From: Rhodospirillaceae bacterium
Lineage (GTDB): Bacteria; Pseudomonadota; Alphaproteobacteria; Rhodospirillales; UBA2165
Direction of reading: 5' to 3'
DNA: 58,260 nt
Assembly (NCBI GenBank): GCA_018649725.1
Contig: JABIHH010000007.1
Coordinates: 1 to 58,260, forward strand
In this document: piece by piece, positions 53,115-58,260 of the stretch
Numbering within the stretch: position 1 is the stretch's first letter
Layout: the number at the start of each line of letters is the position of its first letter
Notes under the pieces: model-generated
Told to the model about the DNA's origin: nothing
Database searches by the model: none
The model's input: only the letters and a program-made list of their open reading frames with translations
Program-made: the position numbers and the translations under genes

Positions 53115-53435
53115 ATGACGGATAAACCCCATGAACAGCGAAGTGGGTGGCTGATGCATGGCAATAAGCCGGGCGATCCTCAAACAGCTCCACGTTGTGG
53201 TGCAAAAACACGGCGAGGAACATCCTGCCAAGCTCCGGCAATGCGCGGTAAAAAACGTTGCCGGTTACATGGCGGCAAATCAACTGGCCCGAAAACCGTT
53301 GCCGGTAAAGTACGGTCGTCACAAAATGCCTTTAAGCATGGTCGCCGGTCTATAAAGGCAGAAGAAGACCGCAAAAAGCTTTGGGCTGATCTACGGGCTG
53401 TCACTTATAGTATGAAGGATAAAGGTTATCTCTAG
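53115..53435 (+). CDS. HGGxSTG-motif protein
   Basis: 106 residues with CGAKTRRGTSCQAPAMRGKKRCRLHGGKSTGPKT near residues 28-61, the cysteine-His pattern and HGGxSTGP block of a small family often found in phages and mobile elements. The rest is basic and helical. The reading frame extends upstream, but this ATG is the first that avoids the previous gene. Function unknown; it probably belongs to the island. Confidence 0.7.
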   Translation: MTDKPHEQRSGWLMHGNKPGDPQTAPRCGAKTRRGTSCQAPAMRGKKRCRLHGGKSTGPKTVAGKVRSSQNAFKHGRRSIKAEEDRKKLWADLRAVTYSMKDKGYL

Positions 53436-53647
53436 CGTCTGCTTTGCCACTGAAAACGGGCTTTGTACTCTTAGGTAAAAGAGTCTATTTATGACGCAAA
53501 ACGGTAATTTAAAAATAAATTGTATAATCAAGGAATGCAGGTAGTCCTATTGCATTTGTAACAAGGGGGGCTCGCAATTCATCCTACAAAAGGATATCTT
53601 GGACCGGTTAAAGCCGTTGTATCTAATTTCGAAGTCCGGGGTTGTTT
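53436..53647. other. Gap before pyrD, probable island edge
   Basis: AT-rich. AATGCA (53534-53539) and TGCATT (53550-53555) form a short inverted repeat. I looked for a second copy of the tRNA-Phe 3' end (the expected right attachment site) here and downstream and found none, so the island's right border is not defined. Confidence 0.3.
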
Positions 53648-54709
53648 GTGAATTTTTACAGATCTGTACTGCGTCCGCTTTTGTTTTGCCTCGATGCTGA
53701 ACGCGCACATCATTTGGCAATACAAGGTCTCAAATTGGGGCTGATTCCTTTTCCTGCACCCAGGTTTGATCCAGTATTGCGGACCAATTTGATGGGGTTA
53801 GATTTTCCGACGCCGATAGGATTAGCCGCCGGATTTGATAAGAATGCAGAAGTCTTTGAGGCTCTTTTGAAGTTGGGTTTTGGATTTGTTGAAACGGGTA
53901 CCGTCACGCCTCAAGCGCAGCCGGGAAACGATAAACCTAGAATGTTTCGATTGATCGAAGACAACGGTGTTATCAATCGTCTCGGATTTAATAATCTTGG
54001 ACTTGATCGATATAAAGCCAAAATCCGACGATGGAGCGAAACAGGAAATATCGGAATTGTTGGTGCCAATGTTGGTAAAAATAAAACTTCGAGCGACAGT
54101 ATAGCCGATTATGTCATGGGTATTTCCGCGTTGTCGGATTACGCCAGCTATTTAGTTGTGAATGTATCTTCTCCGAATACGCCTGGGTTACGCGATCTTC
54201 AAGCCAAAGACGATTTAAAGGAACTGTTAGCGGCGGTAATGGTGGCGCGAAATACCAGCTCAAAGCGACCGCCGCTATTGTTGAAAATTGCGCCAGATCT
54301 TTCTCCAGAAGACAAACAGGATATTGCTAACGTGGCCTTGGATGCAGCAATTGACGGCATAATTGTTACCAATACGACGGTGGAAAGACCAAGCACTCTT
54401 CGAAGTCGGCACAATTCAGAGGCGGGCGGATTAAGTGGTGGACCGCTATTTCAAATTTCTACCGATGTACTTCGAGACATGTACAGTTTAACTGACGGCA
54501 GGATACCGTTAATTGGTGTAGGTGGTGTTTCAAACGGAGAACAAGCGTATTTAAAGATAAAAGCGGGTGCCTCGCTTGTGCAGATATATTCAGCAATGAT
54601 TTATCGTGGGCCGCAAATAGGCGCATTGATCGCCAATGAGTTGGCAGCTCTGGTTAAAAACGATGGGTATCAAAATGTGTCAGAAGCAATAGGTTCAGAC
54701 CACCGTTAA
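53648..54709 (+). CDS. pyrD: Dihydroorotate dehydrogenase (quinone)
   Basis: 353-residue class 2 enzyme of pyrimidine synthesis, attached to the membrane by its N-terminal helices (FYRSVLRPLLFCLDAERAHHLAI). FMN-binding and catalytic parts: PIGLAAGFDKNAEVFEALLKLGFGFVETGTVTP near 56, NRLGFNNLGLD near 108, VSSPNTPGLRDLQ near 173 with the catalytic Ser, KIAPDLS near 217, and LIGVGGVSNGEQAYLKIKAGASLVQIYSA near 290. GTG start, with no strong ribosome site; a TTG six bases upstream is the alternative. It is on the same strand as an S24-type repressor gene 127 bases later. Confidence 0.93.
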   Translation: MNFYRSVLRPLLFCLDAERAHHLAIQGLKLGLIPFPAPRFDPVLRTNLMGLDFPTPIGLAAGFDKNAEVFEALLKLGFGFVETGTVTPQAQPGNDKPRMFRLIEDNGVINRLGFNNLGLDRYKAKIRRWSETGNIGIVGANVGKNKTSSDSIADYVMGISALSDYASYLVVNVSSPNTPGLRDLQAKDDLKELLAAVMVARNTSSKRPPLLLKIAPDLSPEDKQDIANVALDAAIDGIIVTNTTVERPSTLRSRHNSEAGGLSGGPLFQISTDVLRDMYSLTDGRIPLIGVGGVSNGEQAYLKIKAGASLVQIYSAMIYRGPQIGALIANELAALVKNDGYQNVSEAIGSDHR

Positions 54710-54836
54710 CATTGCCGGATCTTCATTTAGACATGAATTTCTCAGATTGAGTTTAGTCTCTTAATAGCCTATAACGCTCATTAAATTAGAATATAAATCT
54801 AAATAAATTGCGAATTAGAAATTATAGGATATTAGA

Positions 54837-55439
54837 ATGGAACATTGGTCCAAGAGACTTTGGCAAGCCTTAAGCTGGAAAGGATGGAGTCAGCGTGAAT
54901 TGGCACGTCGCGCCGATATCGATGAACAAAAAGTTTATAAATACCTTCAAGGCAAAGTAGATCAGCCCCGTGGTGATACCATGTTGCGGCTGGCAGATTG
55001 TCTAGGCGTTACGGAGAGTTGGCTTCGTTTCAATGTAGGACCAGCTATTATTCGAATTCCTGTCGTAGGGCGAGTTACCGCGGGGGAGAGTTTTATTCCA
55101 ATGGATGACGGTCCGTTAGGCGGGGCTAGCGAAGAGGTGGGCTTTTCATTAGATGATGCGGACCCGATCGCCATTGAGGTACGTGGAGAATCTATGCTGC
55201 CTGTGTATCGTCCGGGCGATTTTCTTTTGTGTTCACGTAAACGTGGAAATGAAATAAACCAATGTTTAAATCGAGATTGTGTCGTGAAAACAAATCAAGG
55301 AGAGGGGTACGTGAAGAAGGTGATTACTGGGCCGAGCGAACGATCATTTACGCTAATATCGTATAATGCTCCAGCCATTGAAGGAGTTGGACTTCTATGG
55401 GCTGCGCCTATTATTTGGGTGAAGAGGGCCTCTCACTGA
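54837..55439 (+). CDS. XRE/S24 LexA-like repressor
   Basis: 200 residues. An N-terminal helix-turn-helix (about 12-62, WSQRELARRADIDEQKVYKYLQG) is joined to a LexA-like S24 serine peptidase domain. RVTAGESF at 79-86 offers the Ala82-Gly83 self-cleavage site, Ser119 in RGESMLPVYRPGDFLL and Lys160 in GYVKKV would form the catalytic pair. This is the layout of cI/LexA-type repressors that cleave themselves on DNA damage. It is probably part of an integrated element or a phage-derived regulator beside pyrD; its own target is not apparent. AT-rich surroundings suggest horizontal origin. Confidence 0.88.
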   Translation: MEHWSKRLWQALSWKGWSQRELARRADIDEQKVYKYLQGKVDQPRGDTMLRLADCLGVTESWLRFNVGPAIIRIPVVGRVTAGESFIPMDDGPLGGASEEVGFSLDDADPIAIEVRGESMLPVYRPGDFLLCSRKRGNEINQCLNRDCVVKTNQGEGYVKKVITGPSERSFTLISYNAPAIEGVGLLWAAPIIWVKRASH

Positions 55440-55768
55440 GACAGTAATTTTTGTCGCATAATGTGCATTGTGGATAGTGATTCGAAGTAATCGCAATGTA
55501 GAAAAAAGACCTTTTTGGTCGTTCTAAATACTGGGCCGAGAATTACTTAGTTTCAGCAGTAGCCTCCGTATAATCTATATTGCCGCTTTACTTGGTAAAA
55601 TTAACGCCATTTGTGGCAATAATTGGTGACAAAATTGTGCCTGATGGTCTATAACTTCGGCAACGTTGGTCGAGAAATCGATTCATGTGAACAAAATCTT
55701 CAAGTGAGAACTTTGGTTAGCGATGCACCGACAGGAGAGGTGCGTCCACATTTCACATGGAGAAAATC
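55440..55768. other. Gap without recognisable gene
   Basis: AT-rich stretch with no convincing coding sequence. Short open frames here have no ribosome site and no family likeness. It should carry the promoter for the small gene at 55769; I see no clear -35/-10 pair. Confidence 0.4.
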
Positions 55769-56098
55769 ATGGTCGATCAACCTATCAAAGGCCTCCGCCT
55801 TTACCCTACCCAAGCTGTACGGAATAAATTCCCGGCAAATCAGAACCACTTTCGGGCCGTCGCTTTGGCGAAAATTCGAAGCATTGGTTCCGGCCTCAAT
55901 ATTTACTGTCACATGTTTGAATTAGATGGTGTTCGCTTGGCGCTGTCGTCGCGCTATCTGACGAAGCAGCAAGTGCTGACCATAGAAGTGGATGTCATCG
56001 GCATTGCTGTTCGATCAAGGACCATTACCCAAGATGAAAACAGCAAAAATGTTGTCATCGATGCCGACAATTTAAAACGACGTGGTACCAGCAAATAA
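55769..56098 (+). CDS. Small hypothetical protein
   Basis: 109 residues starting MVDQPIKGLRLYPTQAVRNKFPANQNHFRAVALAKI. A GGAG lies six bases before this ATG; an in-frame ATG four codons earlier covers it. The middle (GSGLNIYCHMFELDGVRLALSSRYL) and end (VLTIEVDVIGIAVRSRTI) look like alternating beta strands. No family recognised. Stands alone on the plus strand, so its reality rests on the ribosome site and even amino-acid make-up. Confidence 0.45.
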   Translation: MVDQPIKGLRLYPTQAVRNKFPANQNHFRAVALAKIRSIGSGLNIYCHMFELDGVRLALSSRYLTKQQVLTIEVDVIGIAVRSRTITQDENSKNVVIDADNLKRRGTSK

Positions 56099-56565
56099 AA
56101 ACAAAGGTGGGACTCCGGGACCTGTTATTCTGGGGCTCCCACTTGAACACCCCACACCCTAAATAGGAGTCCCACGGACTTTAACAGATCCCTTAATATC
56201 ACTCAGCCTGAAGAATGGTGTCTTCACCGATTGACTTTGGAAGTTGCTGGAATGTCCGCTCTACCCTCAGAAGCGGACATCATTTCCAGTAGCACAAAGA
56301 GTCTGCTTTTAGCCACAAGCGGACATTTGGTCACTGAAAATCCTAGTCGAAACTGCAAGCATGAAAAAAATGATCAGATTTGACAACCGTCAATGTATTT
56401 TGACGTATATTAAAGTTTCAATAGGATCCAAATGATTTTAGAACATGCGACAACGCGATAATCCAGAGAGCCTTGGCATAAGAAGGCAAAGATTTTTTTT
56501 GTGAAGGTGGGGTTTTAGTCGCGATCCTGAGTTTCATGGAAGCAACCAATTGAAGAAGGATTGGG
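56099..56565. other. Gene-free gap with inverted repeats
   Basis: Holds GTGGGACTCC (56107-56116) facing GGAGTCCCAC (56166-56175), a perfect 10-bp inverted repeat, and a second hairpin built on ATGTCCGCT (56252-56260) and AGCGGACAT (56272-56280). A third AAGCGGACATT lies at 56317. No coding signal seen. The first could terminate or border the gene at 55769. Confidence 0.5.
56246..56290. repeat. Hairpin repeat with TGTCCGCT/AGCGGACA arms
   Basis: CTGGAATGTCCGCT on the left and AGCGGACATCATTTCCAG on the right form a long arm with a small bulge and an 11-base loop. A single extra copy, AAGCGGACATT, follows at 56317-56327. The shape fits a small non-autonomous or REP-like element. Confidence 0.55.
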
Positions 56566-58260
56566 ATGACATTTAAATCTCGGAAAATCTTGCTATTTTT
56601 TGGCGTCATCTGGCTGCTTTTGGGCGTGGTTAGTCTTTTACCTGATATGGCATTTTCGGAGGAATCGGTTGCCTTAACCGCTGAGGAGAGCCAATGGATT
56701 GCTGGCACCCCTTCTATCACTGTTGGCGGTGAAATGGACTGGGCACCGTTCGATTTTGTGGGTTCTGATGGAACCTATCAGGGGCTATCCCGAGATGTTA
56801 TGGATTTGGTCGCGCAAAAGACCGGACTAAAACTCACCTATAAGACGGGGCAAACTTGGGCAAACCTCTTGAAGGCACTCGAAGAGGGCAAATTAGACGT
56901 GCTTCCGGCCATTTACCATTCCGAGGAACGAGCCGCCTTCACGATTTTTACTGATCCCTATTTCACAGTCCGCGACTATGTTTTTATGCGCGATGATGCT
57001 GCGCCATTAACCAAAATTGATGACCTTGCCAACAAGAAGGTGGCCGTGATCGGCGGCTACGTCATTATCGACCGGTTGCAAAACCAGGTACCTGAGATGG
57101 AGTTTTTGGAAGTCAATTCGCTCCAGGAAGGCGTGAATGCCGTGTTGCTGGGGCAGGCCGATGCTTATGTGGACGGCTATGCCGTCGTGTCCTATCATCT
57201 TGCCGAAAACATGCAAACGGGACTCAAACCAGTCCTCCCCATCAAGGGTTTCAACAGCCCCATTCGCATTGGTGTTTCCAAACAGGAACCGGTATTGGCC
57301 GGTATCGTACAAAAGGGTCTGGCAGCCATTACATCGGACGAGCACAGAGCGTTGCGGCAAAAGTGGTTTACGAGTGCTCACGAACAGGGCGCCAACAAGC
57401 AAACAGGGGCAAAGTCCACAGGGCAGCTTAAGGGTACGATCGACCCCAAGGCCATCATCAGCCGGCTCTCGGTTTCGACTAAGGAACAGGCCTGGCTGAA
57501 CACCAAGCCAACAATTCGCGCCCGGGTCGGCCAGTATCCTCCTTATCATTTTTGGGATGAGGAAAAAGGAAAGGGAATATCTGCCGATTACCTTAAGCAT
57601 TTCTGCGAGGGGTTTGGGTTGAATTGCGTCTTCTTTACGGGCATGCCCTGGGTCGAGGCCATTGACAACATCGGGGCGGGAAAAGACGTAGATTTACTAC
57701 TTTCGATCGGGGGTACGCGGAAACTAGCTGGACGTGTAGCGTTGACACAGACCTATCTTAAGCCGCCACGGGTCATTTTTACGCGAAAAGACGGCACTTT
57801 TGTAAGAGAAATTGACGATTTGAACGGGAAGACAATTGCGATTGAGCGTGCCTACTTAATGCGTGAATTGGTCAGCAAAAACTATCCCGAAATCCGCCAA
57901 AAGTTATACCCGAGTACGAAAACGGCCCTGGAAGCCCTCTCATTGGGCGTAGTGGACGCCTATATCGGACTTCTTCCTGCGGCATCCTACATTATCGATA
58001 AGGAAGGTTACTCGAACCTGAAGGTGGCAGCGCCTACACCATTCGGTGCCCATGACCACGCCATGGGCGTGCGTAAGGATTGGCCGGAATTAGTCAGCCT
58101 TTTGAATAGTTATTTCGCGGTGCTGTTGCCCGAGGAAAAATCGGCCATCCGCAGTAAGTGGCTGTCGGTACGCTACGAATATGGAATAGGATTACTTGAT
58201 ATTGTTCTTTGGGTCGGCGGGGTCACGCTTATTGCCCTCTTGATAATTGGCGTGATTGTG
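56566..58260 (+). CDS. Membrane sensor protein with two periplasmic SBP_bac_3 domains (partial)
   Basis: 565 residues seen, then cut by the window end. An N-terminal signal or membrane helix (about 8-30, LLFFGVIWLLLGVVSLL) is followed by two amino-acid-binding-protein-like domains, about 40-275 (ITVGGEMDWAPFDFVG, GKLDVLPAIYHSEERAAFTIFTDPY) and about 310-545 (IRARVGQYPPYHFWDEEKGKGISADYL, RKLAGRVALTQTY). A membrane helix begins near 545. Such tandem domains before a helix are typical of EvgS-like sensor kinases or GGDEF/EAL proteins, whose cytoplasmic part would lie beyond the window. AAGGA lies nine bases upstream. Ligand unknown. Confidence 0.8.
   Translation, partial: MTFKSRKILLFFGVIWLLLGVVSLLPDMAFSEESVALTAEESQWIAGTPSITVGGEMDWAPFDFVGSDGTYQGLSRDVMDLVAQKTGLKLTYKTGQTWANLLKALEEGKLDVLPAIYHSEERAAFTIFTDPYFTVRDYVFMRDDAAPLTKIDDLANKKVAVIGGYVIIDRLQNQVPEMEFLEVNSLQEGVNAVLLGQADAYVDGYAVVSYHLAENMQTGLKPVLPIKGFNSPIRIGVSKQEPVLAGIVQKGLAAITSDEHRALRQKWFTSAHEQGANKQTGAKSTGQLKGTIDPKAIISRLSVSTKEQAWLNTKPTIRARVGQYPPYHFWDEEKGKGISADYLKHFCEGFGLNCVFFTGMPWVEAIDNIGAGKDVDLLLSIGGTRKLAGRVALTQTYLKPPRVIFTRKDGTFVREIDDLNGKTIAIERAYLMRELVSKNYPEIRQKLYPSTKTALEALSLGVVDAYIGLLPAASYIIDKEGYSNLKVAAPTPFGAHDHAMGVRKDWPELVSLLNSYFAVLLPEEKSAIRSKWLSVRYEYGIGLLDIVLWVGGVTLIALLIIGVIV

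Noticed and set aside
55623..55925. Open frame of 100 codons before the small hypothetical gene
   Set aside because: It overlaps the better-supported frame starting at 55769 and lacks a ribosome site.
56418..56720. Minus-strand open frame at the start of the sensor gene
   Set aside because: It lies over the signal sequence of the plus-strand sensor gene, which has a good ribosome site and family likeness.
53436..58260. Right attachment site of the tRNA-Phe island
   Set aside because: I looked for a repeat of the tRNA 3' end and saw none; short CCCGGG matches such as near 57520 are too small to count.
1..58260. CRISPR array, rRNA genes or insertion sequence with transposase
   Set aside because: No regularly spaced repeats, rRNA sequence or transposase gene was found in the window.

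Overview
The window looks like a chromosomal segment of an alphaproteobacterium, most likely of the Rhodospirillales type. The evidence is a full hopanoid locus of the hpnA/C/D/F/G/H/L/M/N kind with ispH and ispG, a class 2 pyrD, many IclR regulators and aromatic-type catabolic genes, at moderate GC. All names are judged by eye from motifs and family resemblance; no search was run.

Left part (1-9.2 kb): a TctA-TctB fused carboxylate permease and a YciI protein on +, two REP-like inverted repeats, then a minus-strand catabolic operon (acyl-CoA synthetase, CoxL-type molybdenum hydroxylase subunit, UbiD decarboxylase, luciferase-like flavin enzyme).

Selenium block (9.3-15.4 kb): a selenoneine-synthase/EgtB-like enzyme (senA) faces a selenosugar-synthase-like glycosyltransferase (senB). 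senB runs tail to tail into a PhnCDE-like ABC importer whose binding protein resembles the 'putative selenate' clade, followed by a TehB-like methyltransferase. Together these look like selenium uptake plus selenoneine synthesis; senC (selD-like) is not here.

Mo/Fe-S block (15.4-29 kb): an unknown membrane-anchored protein, a hydrolase, a double YCII protein and an IclR regulator lie divergent to a pyrogallol-transhydroxylase-like molybdoenzyme (with an extra N-terminal SCP2-like domain), its Fe-S subunit (with missing cluster cysteines) and a cytoplasmic reductive-dehalogenase-like protein. Further on are a bicupin, an internally duplicated protein of unknown function, MsrA, a two-domain VOC protein and another IclR. 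Two of these genes share a palindromic promoter element.

Hopanoid-phosphonate block (28.4-49.4 kb): hopanoid genes surround and interleave with a complete 2-aminoethylphosphonate pathway (PEP mutase fused to a nucleotidyltransferase, phosphonopyruvate decarboxylase, AEP transaminase), a PhyH-type dioxygenase, a second nucleotidyltransferase directly behind hpnA, and three CDP-alcohol phosphatidyltransferases, one of which lacks the last catalytic Asp of its motif. I infer a nucleotidyl-activated phosphonolipid (or phosphono-hopanoid) pathway tied to hopanoid traffic. This is the strongest candidate for an undescribed system.

Right part (49.4-58.3 kb): tRNA-Phe(GAA) with a tyrosine integrase and an AlpA/Xis-like protein behind it, a predicted structured RNA with terminator, a protein with family-A-polymerase-like palm motifs and two small mobile-element proteins. 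AT-rich sequence follows with pyrD, an S24/LexA-like repressor, a small unknown protein, and a periplasmic-binding sensor protein cut by the window end.
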